From Erysipelotrichia bacterium (GTDB lineage: Bacteria; Bacillota_I; Bacilli_A; Erysipelotrichales; Erysipelotrichaceae): a DNA stretch of 11,004 bases. This document shows positions 1 through 7,337 of the stretch, in pieces. Below the pieces are notes generated by a model that saw only the letters and a program-made list of their open reading frames with translations, was not told the origin of the DNA and searched no databases. Both the position numbers and the translations under genes were made by a program. The stretch covers positions 1 through 11,004 of the forward strand of contig SAAR01000095.1 in the NCBI GenBank assembly GCA_009916335.1. Reading direction: 5' to 3'. Every line of letters starts with the position of its first letter. The stretch's first letter is position 1.

Positions 1-1
1 T

Positions 2-26
2 CGGACTTATGTAGCAAAGTAACCCA
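2..26 (+). repeat. left terminal inverted repeat of the transposon
   Basis: The sequence beginning CGGACTTATGTAGCAAAG is the exact reverse complement of 7248-7272 over 25 bp. Matching stops after base 26, and base 1 (T) does not pair with base 7273 (G), so the repeat is fully contained. The repeat is the likely transposase binding and cleavage site. The first gene starts 66 bp inside it. Confidence 0.9.
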
Positions 27-48
27 CTAAAAAATCCCTATTTTCCGC

Positions 49-91
49 CCTTTGGCGATATAATTTTATATCTTTTGCCAAAGGATTCGCC
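49..91 (+). promoter_or_regulatory. inverted repeat flanking a -10 box and burying the ribosome binding site of the passenger gene
   Basis: CCTTTGGC (49-56) and GCCAAAGG (77-84) form a perfect 8-bp inverted repeat with a 20-base spacer. The spacer contains TATAAT (59-64), a good -10 box; no convincing -35 is seen. The right arm overlaps the Shine-Dalgarno AAGGA (81-85), seven bases before the ATG at 92. A transcript entering from outside the element would contain both arms and could fold the ribosome site into a hairpin. A transcript started by the internal -10 (about position 71) would lack the left arm and leave it open. The repeat could alternatively be a protein operator. Both roles are inferred. 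Confidence 0.5.
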
Positions 92-613
92 ATGACAAGC
101 CCAATGAAACCAGCAACCAAAAAACACCCTTTGTACAACACTACAGGATTGCAACGTAACAATAAATCCCATGTGCTCTATGCCCTTGCCAATAAAAAGA
201 TGGAGTTAAAACGCTTAGAAGAGGAATGCCAGTCCAAGCTTTTAAAATTATCCAATGACATCGCCGCTTTAGAGGCCACTATATGCCTGTTTGATGATGA
301 GCATCAAGACGCCAATGAAAAAATCAATCAACACATCGCCCAAACAAGCTACAGAGGTAACAGTAGATACTTTTCCAAGGGAGAGTGCAGAAATCTTGTT
401 TTAAATGCCTTAAGAGGCAATAGCGAGCCATTGCGCACCGAGGAAGTATCCTTGCGTGTTCAAGAGACTAAGCGCATTCCTGTACATGACACTACCATTA
501 ATAAAAAGATTCAAAAATCTGTTGTGGATGTCCTGAGAAAACTAGAGCGTGATGGCTTAGTGTGCTTTGTGGGTAAAGAGGGCATTGAAATACTTTGGGG
601 GATTGCCAATTAA
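92..613 (+). CDS. transposon passenger protein: coiled coil plus C-terminal winged helix, probable DNA-binding
   Basis: The 173-aa protein has a basic, disordered N terminus. Residues about 35-67 form a heptad-rich coiled coil (for example MELKRLEEE and KLSNDIAALEATICLF). Residues about 97-171 look like a winged helix-turn-helix: the segment LRTEEVSLRV is followed by a VVDVLRKLERDGLV recognition-helix/wing pattern. The ATG at 92 follows AAGGA at a good distance. It lies directly inside the left transposon end and converges on the transposase, with the two stop codons sharing the palindrome TTAA (610-613). Composition is GC-richer than the restriction genes and like the transposase, so it belongs to the transposon backbone. 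It may regulate or assist transposition. I do not recognise a named family, and function is inferred from architecture only. Confidence 0.75.
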   Translation: MTSPMKPATKKHPLYNTTGLQRNNKSHVLYALANKKMELKRLEEECQSKLLKLSNDIAALEATICLFDDEHQDANEKINQHIAQTSYRGNSRYFSKGECRNLVLNALRGNSEPLRTEEVSLRVQETKRIPVHDTTINKKIQKSVVDVLRKLERDGLVCFVGKEGIEILWGIAN

Positions 614-1647
614 GCGACTAGCCGTTCTGCTGTGCGCTTATTCCCTTGCCAGTATCCCGTCCACTCATTATGAGTTGGAGTGTTTATAGCTTTTGTGGCA
701 ACATCTAACATCATATGTTTATTGCTCATTCTACGATTATCTTCTCTATATCCCACCTCTGTAGCATAATTTGAAAGATAGAGATTTGATAGCCTATGGT
801 ATTGTCCATATTGAGCACGTCTAAAACGACTAAAATAACTCTCTGCTTGATTGGAGCATGCACCATTGTCAGATTTATAAGCTTTGCTATGATCTCCCGC
901 TTTTATCTCAAACCATGCGTTTAAATCATCATAGCCATTTGCCCCATCAGTGTGGATAATGCTCTCTCTTGCAATGTGAGACGTGGCAATTTTATTAATA
1001 ACGTGAGTGTTTTCACTTTTAACAATAAAAGTTTTTGTAGCAATTGCACCAATACACTCATCATCAGCTCTTTGGCGAGCTACAAGAACGCATCTTTTAT
1101 TTGGGTTTTGATTTTGAGCAAGTCTTAAATCTAATCTATCCTCTTTTTTATTTCTAGGGCGGGTTTTACCAACATAGCAACCATCCATTTCAACAACACC
1201 ACTCAACATGTTTTCCTCTTGCTCTAGTGCATCCACAATAGCTGCACGAAGTTTATGCAAAAGCACAAAGCTAGTTTTATATTGCACGCCTAGTGCTCTA
1301 CTCATTTGAGAAGCAGATATGCCCTTGACCGCATTTACAAAGACAATAATTGCCATGAGATAAACCCTAAGCTCTAATTTGTGAGAGGCAAAGATTGTTC
1401 CCGTGGTTACAGTGTATTGACTGCGACACGCTTTGCACTTATATCTTCTTATGGGGCGACCTGATTTTGAGGTGGTGTTAATAATGTAACTATCAACACA
1501 TCCACAGGTGGGACAAACAGGTTTGCCGTCGGTATCACTCCATCTTAATTTCTCAAAAGTCTCTCTTGCCTCATCTTCGCTCATGCGAGCCACTTCTAAT
1601 TCAGATATTGTTCTCGATTTTGCAGTTAATAAGAAATGTTGTGCCAT
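610..1647 (-). CDS. IS1595-family (ISXO2-like) DDE transposase
   Basis: The 345-aa protein appears intact. The N terminus (about 36-80) is a zinc ribbon with C45-x2-C48 and C71-x2-C74, as in IS1595/IS1016-type transposases, followed by a helical DNA-binding segment (about 95-140). The RNase H-like catalytic core is visible as VEMDGCYVGK (D155), IHTDGANGYD (D234) and NQAESYFSRFRRAQYGQYH (N266/E269), the ISXO2-like domain arrangement. It should catalyse movement of the whole 2-7272 element by acting on the terminal repeats. A strong promoter (TTGATT, 17 bp, TATAAT) lies upstream and AGGAA precedes the ATG at 1647. The gene points towards the left end and is transcribed divergently from the restriction operon. 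I see no frameshift or missing catalytic residue, so the element may be active. Confidence 0.9.
   Translation of the reverse strand: MAQHFLLTAKSRTISELEVARMSEDEARETFEKLRWSDTDGKPVCPTCGCVDSYIINTTSKSGRPIRRYKCKACRSQYTVTTGTIFASHKLELRVYLMAIIVFVNAVKGISASQMSRALGVQYKTSFVLLHKLRAAIVDALEQEENMLSGVVEMDGCYVGKTRPRNKKEDRLDLRLAQNQNPNKRCVLVARQRADDECIGAIATKTFIVKSENTHVINKIATSHIARESIIHTDGANGYDDLNAWFEIKAGDHSKAYKSDNGACSNQAESYFSRFRRAQYGQYHRLSNLYLSNYATEVGYREDNRRMSNKHMMLDVATKAINTPTHNEWTGYWQGNKRTAERLVA
611..640. other. symmetric hairpin at the convergent gene junction
   Basis: TAAGCG (611-616) pairs with CGCTTA (635-640), and inside it AGC (620-622) pairs with GCT (629-631), giving two stems separated by a 3x3 internal loop. 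It begins at the stop codon of the passenger gene and lies within the last codons of the transposase. It could slow or end transcription from one or both sides, but there is no good T-tract, so a terminator role is only possible. Confidence 0.3.
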
Positions 1648-1677
1648 TTTAAGTTCCTATTCTTTATTTATGAGTAT

Positions 1678-1706
1678 ATTATATCATATATGATTAAATA
1701 AATCAA
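1678..1706 (-). promoter_or_regulatory. transposase promoter
   Basis: On the minus strand TTGATT (1701-1706) and TATAAT (1678-1683) are 17 bp apart, with an extended TGA directly before the -10. Transcription would start near 1671, giving a leader of about 25 bases that includes AGGAA before the ATG at 1647. Confidence 0.75.
1683..1705. promoter_or_regulatory. two overlapping palindromes inside the transposase promoter, candidate operator
   Basis: ATCATATATGAT (1683-1694) is a perfect 12-bp palindrome in the spacer between -35 and -10. TGATT-aaata-AATCA (1691-1705) is a second inverted repeat reaching into the -35. A dimeric HTH protein bound here would block the transposase promoter; the adjacent DUF6471-like protein or the passenger winged-helix protein are the obvious candidates. 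In such AT-rich DNA short palindromes also arise by chance. Confidence 0.35.
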
Positions 1707-1745
1707 GCTAATATCAAATAAATTAATTGAATATAGTTAAAATAA

Positions 1746-1774
1746 TTGATTTTAAATGAAATAAATGATATACT
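1746..1774 (+). promoter_or_regulatory. promoter of the restriction-modification operon
   Basis: TTGATT (1746-1751) and TATACT (1769-1774) are 17 bp apart, with an extended TGA before the -10. This is the same layout as the divergent transposase promoter. The start would be near 1781, downstream of the upstream in-frame ATG at 1765, which therefore cannot be the start codon on this transcript. Confidence 0.75.
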
Positions 1775-1803
1775 ACAAAATAATAAATTCATTAAGGGTA
1801 AAT

Positions 1804-2019
1804 ATGGATTGGAAAAACAAAGCGAAATCTATAATAAAATCAGAACTTGCAAAACAAGATATTGATTATATAGAATTGTCTAAAAGACTCAAAGAGATAG
1901 GAGTTGAGGACACTCAAATAAACTTAGCTAATAAGATAAATAGAGGTACTTTTAGTTTTATCTTTGTGCTGCAAGTATTTGAAGTTATTGGATTAAAAAA
2001 TTTAAGGTTAAAGGATTAA
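1804..2019 (+). CDS. small DUF6471-like helix-turn-helix protein, possible controller of the restriction operon
   Basis: The 71-aa protein is all helical. The stretches SELAKQDIDYIELSKRLKEIG and TQINLANKINRGTFSFIFVLQ resemble the XRE-like DUF6471 domain, including the characteristic NLANKINRGTFSF region and a terminal IGLKNLRL. I chose ATG 1804, not the longer in-frame ATG 1765, because AAGGG stands six bases upstream and the predicted -10 box overlaps the longer start. It is the first gene of the operon, with one base between its stop and the TTG start of the restriction enzyme. By analogy with C proteins of restriction systems it may time expression of the nuclease after methylation, but DUF6471 function is not established and this is inference. 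Confidence 0.75.
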   Translation: MDWKNKAKSIIKSELAKQDIDYIELSKRLKEIGVEDTQINLANKINRGTFSFIFVLQVFEVIGLKNLRLKD

Positions 2020-2020
2020 T

Positions 2021-5000
2021 TTGGCTATGGAAAATAGAAAAAAAGCCCTTAAAGAACTCATAAAAAACTATAAAGATGTTCGCTCTAAAACAGATGACAA
2101 AGATATTTCAGAACAAACAATTAGATCTTGGATTCAAAATTTCTTAGAAATATTTGGATGGGATGCTAAAGATACATCATCCATTATTCAAGAGAAACAA
2201 TTATCTAAAAAAGAGAAAGAGAAACTTGGTGCTATAAATTCAACTGCCAATAGACCTGATTATAAACTTCTAACTAATGGTAGAGTAAAAACATTTTTAG
2301 ATACTAAAAACATCGATGTAAATATAGAAAAGTGTAAAGATTCAGCATTTCAAATCAAGTCATATGGCTGGTCTATCTCTGCTCCCTGTGCTTTTATAAC
2401 AAACTTTGATGAGTTCGCAATTTATGATACAAACTACAAACCTGATAAAGAGCAAGAAGTAAACTTTGGGAGAATCTATCTAACAATAGATGAATATATA
2501 GATAAATTTGAAATCTTAGATAAACATTTAAATAAAGACAATATGGCAGCAGGGCTATTGGAAAAATTATATTCAGAAGACTTGGATATAGAAAAGATGA
2601 TCCCGAAAATCTCTACAGATATTGCATTTGCAGAAAATCTCTCAAAGTTCAGATTAAACCTGGGAGTAGCAATAATTAACAACAATCAGAAGTTAATAAA
2701 CAATAATATTGAACTATTATCTTATTTGGTTCAAATGATAATTAATAGAATCATTTTTATTAGAGTTTGTGAAGCGAGAAATGTTGAAAAAGATGGTTTA
2801 TTACTTGAATTTAAGGAAAAAGGCTTTTGGGACAGCTTTAAACACTCTTCTTATTATGATTTTTTTGAGCATTATGATGGCCCGCTTTTTGCGAGAGATG
2901 ATATCAGGCTGAATAAATTAATGATACCAAATGATGTTTTTGATGAGCTACTACAATTATTTTATTACCCATCTCCATATAAATTTGATGTTATTCCAAC
3001 TACACTATTTAGCAATATTTATGAAATATTCTTAGCAAAAAGATTGGAGCTTCAAGGAAGTAGTCTAATAGAAGTCATTAAACCAGAATATTCTAAGACT
3101 AATGGTGTTGTTAGCACACCACAATATTTAGTTCAAGACCTAATAAAAAGAACAATTGTAAAATCAGATATTTTAAAACATAATTTAGACGAAATACTAG
3201 ATTTAAAGATTTTAGATTTTGCTTGTGGGTCAGGAGCATTTATAGTTGAATTATTTGATTATATGCAATCAATTCTAATAGAAAAATATTTACAAGATCG
3301 CGATGAAAAACATAAAGATTATTTTCATCAAAAAGAAGAACAAATTGTTATGACAGTTACAGGAAAGCGAAAGTTAATATCAAGCTGTATTCATGGTATT
3401 GATATTGATGCCGAAGCTGTAGAGGTAGCGAGAATGTCTTTAGCTTTAAAGATAATCGACGATCTACTAGATTGTGAAGATTACTCCCATTTAGGAGTTT
3501 TTGGCTATCAAATACTAAATAAAATTGGTGAAAATATAGAGTATGGTAATACCTTAGTTTCTGATGATATATTAACATTATGCCCAGATATTAAAGAGCA
3601 AAAAAATATTAAACAACATGATGCTTTAAATATTTTTAATTGGGGAGAGAATGGATTTAATGATATCTTTGAATTAAAACAAGGGTTTGATTATGTAATA
3701 GGAAATCCGCCTTATGTCGAAGCAAAGCACATGACAGATGATATACCAATAATGCACGATTACCTAAAAAAGAGATATGTATCTGCCAAAAAAGGTAAGA
3801 TTGATTTATTGATACCTTTTATAGAAAAAGGGGTAGCCTTATTAAATAAAAAAGGGCGATTGGGTGTAGTTATTCAGAATAGATTTTTTAAAAATGAGTA
3901 TGGAGAAGGAGTAAGAGAACTAATAGCGACAAATAAACTATTATCAGAGGTCATTACTTTTGATTTAAATAATATATTTAAAGATAGAATTACTTATATC
4001 TCTTCTTTGGTTCTTGACAAAAAAGGCACAGATATAGTTCATTATAATACTATCAAAGAAGATGTATTTGCTCTACCATCTGTATTGCAAAAATTACCAT
4101 CATCAAAAGATGATGCAACGATATATAGTTCTGTTAAATCTGAAAATATCACTAAAGAGCCTTGGATATTTGAATCTCCCGACTTATTGGCAATGATAGA
4201 TAGTTTATCTAAATACAATGTTCCATTTGGAAAATTTGCAGAAATTCGTGTTGGGATTCAAGTTCTTTGGGTAAAAGCATATCATCTCAAGGTTTTAGAG
4301 ATAGATCATACAAATAATTTGATAAAAGCAAAAAGTAGCATTGATGATAACATCATCATTGAAAAAGATGCTTGTCGCTCTTTAGTTCCAAATGAGAGAT
4401 TTTATTCATTTAGAAAAGATGTAGATGATACCTATGCTATATTCCCTTATGATATTATTGATGAAGAAAAACATCCAATTTTATTTGATGATTTTTGTAC
4501 TAGATTCCCAAGAGCAGGAGCATATTTAAAAAAGCATAAAAAAACAATTCAAGAGAATATTAAAGATAAAAAATACAAAAGAGATGATTCTCAAAGATGG
4601 CACTTATATACAAGAGAAAGCCATTTAGAAACGAATTATCCCAAAGTATTAATACCTATGACTGCAAATGATGTATATGCGAGTGTTACATTAAATGATT
4701 ACTATTATTGTGATAATTCAAATGTAAATTACACAGATATACCAGAAAAAACACCTGAAAATTTATATGCCGTAGCATCCATATTTAATTCAAATATATT
4801 TTCAATATTAGCAAGAGCGATAGCTAACAAGCAACAAAATGGATATTTTAAATTAAATAAACAATATTTAGAACCAGTGCTTTTCCCTGCATATATTTTT
4901 GAAAAGGATAAAAAAACAGTAAAAGAACTATCTAATATTGGAATGGCGCTAGAAGAGAAACAAAATGAATATATCTATGCACTGCCTCACAAACAGAGGA

Positions 5001-5146
5001 GAATAAAAAAACAGCTTACTGATTTGTGGGAAATGCTAGATAGTGTAACTGCACGAGCATATAAACTTACTAAGACACAGGAGCAATATTTTAAAAATAT
5101 TGGAAGAAATATAGACAGAAGTGAAATTTTGGATAGCATCTTATGA
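2021..5146 (+). CDS. Eco57I-like type IIG restriction enzyme (nuclease, adenine methylase and specificity in one chain)
   Basis: The 1041-aa length is typical of Eco57I-type bifunctional enzymes (around 1000 aa). Residues about 30-130 hold a PD-(D/E)xK nuclease: RPDYK (D80) and FLDTKN (D94, K96), followed by QIKSYGWS. A helical connector spans about 170-360. The N6-adenine methylase core has AdoMet motif I, LDFACGSGAF (398-407), HGIDIDAEAVEVAR (458-471) and catalytic NPPY (562-565). The C-terminal part (about 734 onwards) has the TaqI-like specificity pattern, VPFGKFAEIRVGI and FPRAGAYLKKHKK. It should methylate one strand of an asymmetric site and cut at a fixed distance. The TTG at 2021 has an AAGGA five bases upstream; ATG 2027 is the alternative, with an eleven-base gap. 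It overlaps the next gene by ATGA. No damage to catalytic motifs is visible. Confidence 0.9.
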   Translation: MAMENRKKALKELIKNYKDVRSKTDDKDISEQTIRSWIQNFLEIFGWDAKDTSSIIQEKQLSKKEKEKLGAINSTANRPDYKLLTNGRVKTFLDTKNIDVNIEKCKDSAFQIKSYGWSISAPCAFITNFDEFAIYDTNYKPDKEQEVNFGRIYLTIDEYIDKFEILDKHLNKDNMAAGLLEKLYSEDLDIEKMIPKISTDIAFAENLSKFRLNLGVAIINNNQKLINNNIELLSYLVQMIINRIIFIRVCEARNVEKDGLLLEFKEKGFWDSFKHSSYYDFFEHYDGPLFARDDIRLNKLMIPNDVFDELLQLFYYPSPYKFDVIPTTLFSNIYEIFLAKRLELQGSSLIEVIKPEYSKTNGVVSTPQYLVQDLIKRTIVKSDILKHNLDEILDLKILDFACGSGAFIVELFDYMQSILIEKYLQDRDEKHKDYFHQKEEQIVMTVTGKRKLISSCIHGIDIDAEAVEVARMSLALKIIDDLLDCEDYSHLGVFGYQILNKIGENIEYGNTLVSDDILTLCPDIKEQKNIKQHDALNIFNWGENGFNDIFELKQGFDYVIGNPPYVEAKHMTDDIPIMHDYLKKRYVSAKKGKIDLLIPFIEKGVALLNKKGRLGVVIQNRFFKNEYGEGVRELIATNKLLSEVITFDLNNIFKDRITYISSLVLDKKGTDIVHYNTIKEDVFALPSVLQKLPSSKDDATIYSSVKSENITKEPWIFESPDLLAMIDSLSKYNVPFGKFAEIRVGIQVLWVKAYHLKVLEIDHTNNLIKAKSSIDDNIIIEKDACRSLVPNERFYSFRKDVDDTYAIFPYDIIDEEKHPILFDDFCTRFPRAGAYLKKHKKTIQENIKDKKYKRDDSQRWHLYTRESHLETNYPKVLIPMTANDVYASVTLNDYYYCDNSNVNYTDIPEKTPENLYAVASIFNSNIFSILARAIANKQQNGYFKLNKQYLEPVLFPAYIFEKDKKTVKELSNIGMALEEKQNEYIYALPHKQRRIKKQLTDLWEMLDSVTARAYKLTKTQEQYFKNIGRNIDRSEILDSIL

Positions 5147-6984
5147 ATAAGCAAATAAAAGAGCACCTCAAAAACTATTCTAATGATCTGAATATAGTTA
5201 ATAAATTGATTGTTTCAGCTTATTTAGAATTTAATAGCGTCAAAGTAAGACATAATAAACTTTTATTATCACTATTGAGTGGAAATGATAAAAAAGAAAT
5301 TGATACTTTTTTAAAGTTAATTCATAGTAACTCTGCTGTATTTAACTTTGAGAATGTGATAAATCTATTTGAAATAACAATACCATCAAAAGATATCGTT
5401 GCAAATGGTGCTATATATACTCCTATTTACATTAGAGAATACATCAATAAAAGCACGGTATCCAAATTAACCATTACTGATAAAACTAAAATTGCGGATA
5501 TTGCTTGTGGCTCAGGAGCATTTTTATATACGGTATCAAAATACATAAAGAATACAACAACAAATAGTTTATTTGATATCTATAAAAACAATATTTTTGG
5601 TTTAGATATAGCAGAATATGCAATTGAAAGAACAAAAATATTACTTACTCTTTTTGCTATTACAGCAGGAGAAGATAGAGAGGAGTTTGAGTTTAATTTA
5701 TACAAAGGCAATACTTTAGATTTTGATTGGCACAAAGTTGAAAAAGACTTTATAGGTTTTGATGCAATTGTAGGAAATCCACCTTATGTTAGAACTAAAA
5801 ACTTAGATACAAGTAGTAATAAGCTTCTATCAAGATGGAGCGTTACTGCATCTGGCAATACGGATTTATACATTCCTTTTTTTGAAATAGGTATAAAATA
5901 TTTAAAAGAAGATGGTTATTTAGGATATATAACTATTAATACTTTTAAAAGAAGCGTAAATGCAAGGGAGCTACGAAAGTTTTTTAGTATAGAATCTCTT
6001 GATTTAAAAATATTAGATTTTGGAAGTGAACAGATTTTTGATAATAAAATGACATACACTTGTTTAGTTTTAATTCATAAGTCCTATTCAAATCAACTTA
6101 GTTATTGTAGGGTTTCTTCTGATGATATTAAAATTTCTAAGGATATTAACCCTACAAAAATACAATATGACCTTTTAGATCATAAAAAAGGTTGGATGCT
6201 TGCAAATGAACACATTCTTAAAAATATTCATGCTATTGAAAATACAGGCACCCCATTGGGTAAAAAAACTGTTATTAAAAATGGATTAGCGACACTACAA
6301 AACAGCTTGTTTATATTTAAACCTAACAAAGAAGATGATAATTATTTTTATATGGAATATAACAATAAAAGCTATAAAATTGAAAAACAGATATGTAGAA
6401 ATATCATCAAACCAAACAAGCTGAAAACGTCCCAAGAAATTAAAGATTTAACCGAAAAAATTATTTTCCCCTATCAAGTTGAGGATAAGATCGCAACAGT
6501 GATGGATGAGAATTATTTTAAAAACAATTACCCATTTGCTTATAAATATTTATTAGAGCATAAATCTTTGCTTCTACAAAGAGATAAAAATAAAGATAAA
6601 AAATATAAATGGTTTGAATTTGGAAGAAGTCAATCTATAAACGATTATGGGAAAAAACTACTCTTTCCATATATGTCTAATAAACCATACTTTGTGTATA
6701 CCGATGATGAAGATTTGCTGTTCTATGCAGGGTATGCAATTTATAGTAAATCTACGAAAGAATTACATGTAATTGAAAAGATTTTAAAATCAAAAGTGTT
6801 TTGGTATTACATTCAACATACAAGCAAACCATACTCTTCGAGCTATTTTGCACTTGCAAAAAATTATGTAAAAGATTTTGGTATTTGTAATTTAACAGAG
6901 GAAGAAGAAGACTTTCTATTAAAAACAAGCTCAAAAACAAAAATAGATGAGTTTTTAATATCCAAATATGGGGTATCAATATAG
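5143..6984 (+). CDS. Eco57I-like stand-alone N6-adenine DNA methyltransferase
   Basis: The 613-aa protein has motif I ADIACGSGAF (118-127), GLDIAEYAIERTK (153-165) and catalytic NPPY (212-215). The C-terminal TaqI-like target recognition region begins at about 370 (PLGKKTVIKNGLATLQNS) and contains NNYPFAYKYLLEHKS (461-475) and KYKWFEFGRSQS. No PD-(D/E)xK motif is present in its 90-residue N terminus, so it only methylates. In the Eco57I system a separate methyltransferase accompanies the bifunctional enzyme and protects the host site fully, and the same division of labour is likely here. It starts inside the previous stop codon (ATGA, 5143-5146), showing translational coupling. Both recognition regions share the same pattern, in agreement with a common target. 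Confidence 0.9.
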   Translation: MNKQIKEHLKNYSNDLNIVNKLIVSAYLEFNSVKVRHNKLLLSLLSGNDKKEIDTFLKLIHSNSAVFNFENVINLFEITIPSKDIVANGAIYTPIYIREYINKSTVSKLTITDKTKIADIACGSGAFLYTVSKYIKNTTTNSLFDIYKNNIFGLDIAEYAIERTKILLTLFAITAGEDREEFEFNLYKGNTLDFDWHKVEKDFIGFDAIVGNPPYVRTKNLDTSSNKLLSRWSVTASGNTDLYIPFFEIGIKYLKEDGYLGYITINTFKRSVNARELRKFFSIESLDLKILDFGSEQIFDNKMTYTCLVLIHKSYSNQLSYCRVSSDDIKISKDINPTKIQYDLLDHKKGWMLANEHILKNIHAIENTGTPLGKKTVIKNGLATLQNSLFIFKPNKEDDNYFYMEYNNKSYKIEKQICRNIIKPNKLKTSQEIKDLTEKIIFPYQVEDKIATVMDENYFKNNYPFAYKYLLEHKSLLLQRDKNKDKKYKWFEFGRSQSINDYGKKLLFPYMSNKPYFVYTDDEDLLFYAGYAIYSKSTKELHVIEKILKSKVFWYYIQHTSKPYSSSYFALAKNYVKDFGICNLTEEEEDFLLKTSSKTKIDEFLISKYGVSI

Positions 6985-7233
6985 ATGAATAAAGAACCAT
7001 CAAAGCTCAAACTATCATATAACGAAACAAGCGGTAAAATATGCCTAGAATCTTATGACGAGGGCTTTTTCAACCAAGAGATTGACATTACCAACGATGT
7101 AGTGGAGCTTGTCATAGAAAAGCTCTTCAATGATATGGGTTGTCCACCTAATGGAGGGGTTTTGGAACTCAAAAGAAGCAAAGAAAAGCGCGGAGATATG
7201 GTTAAGGTTATTGGAACGATTAAGCAATTTTGA
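6985..7233 (+). CDS. unrecognised 82-aa protein, last gene of the transposon cargo
   Basis: The ATG at 6985 follows the TAG of the methyltransferase with no gap, and GGGG at 6970-6973 is the only upstream purine run, so translation is probably coupled. The product looks like a small alpha/beta protein: a beta-rich start (KLKLSYNETSGKICLESY), a helix (NDVVELVIEKLFNDM), a GCPPNGGVLEL turn and a basic end (KRSKEKRGDMVKVIGTIK). I see no signal peptide, membrane segment or known motif. Its base composition is GC-richer than the two methylase genes and closer to the transposon's left arm. It may therefore be a backbone gene at the right end rather than part of the restriction cassette. Only 14 bp separate it from the terminal repeat. 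Confidence 0.65.
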   Translation: MNKEPSKLKLSYNETSGKICLESYDEGFFNQEIDITNDVVELVIEKLFNDMGCPPNGGVLELKRSKEKRGDMVKVIGTIKQF

Positions 7234-7247
7234 TTTAAAAAATAGTT

Positions 7248-7272
7248 TGGGTTACTTTGCTACATAAGTCCG
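7248..7272 (-). repeat. right terminal inverted repeat of the transposon
   Basis: The sequence ending CTTTGCTACATAAGTCCG is the exact reverse complement of 2-26. It closes the element 14 bp after the last cargo gene. The following eight bases, GAAATTGT, are the predicted target duplication. Confidence 0.9.
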
Positions 7273-7303
7273 GAAATTGTAAAACATAGAAAAAGGATAA
7301 AAT

Positions 7304-7331
7304 TTGAATTTCTAACAAAAAATGATATAAT
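7304..7331 (+). promoter_or_regulatory. strong extended -10 promoter upstream of a structured RNA
   Basis: TTGAAT (7304-7309), a 16-bp spacer, and a perfect TATAAT (7326-7331) with an extended TGA (7323-7325). The predicted start is the G at about 7338. No ORF follows for about 180 bases, so the first product is an RNA or long leader. The transposon end is only about 31 bp upstream of the -35, so the element landed beside, not in, this promoter. Confidence 0.75.
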
Positions 7332-7337
7332 TTCAAT

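Larger units (their letters stand above)
2..7272. mobile_element. IS1595-family transposon carrying an Eco57I-like restriction-modification cassette
   Basis: A 7.27-kb element is defined by perfect 25-bp inverted repeats at 2-26 and 7248-7272 and contains its own intact IS1595-type transposase (610-1647, minus strand). It also carries a winged-helix passenger gene next to the transposase, a small HTH gene, a type IIG restriction enzyme, a partner methyltransferase and an 82-aa gene. IS1595-family elements are known to include members with passenger genes and to duplicate about 8 bp of target. If the right end is at 7272, the flanking 8 bp are GAAATTGT (7273-7280). The only left flanking base present (T at position 1) agrees with such a duplication but proves little. 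The cargo is clearly more AT-rich than the backbone genes. The exact ends could be off by one or two bases. Confidence 0.8.

Noticed and set aside
1508..1693. 61-aa plus-strand ORF opposite the transposase start
   Set aside because: It is antisense to a confident gene and its promoter, has no ribosome site and shows no protein-like pattern.
1765..1803. Longer N terminus for the HTH gene, starting at ATG 1765
   Set aside because: The predicted -10 box (1769-1774) lies inside it and there is no ribosome site, whereas ATG 1804 has AAGGG at the right distance and matches the domain start.
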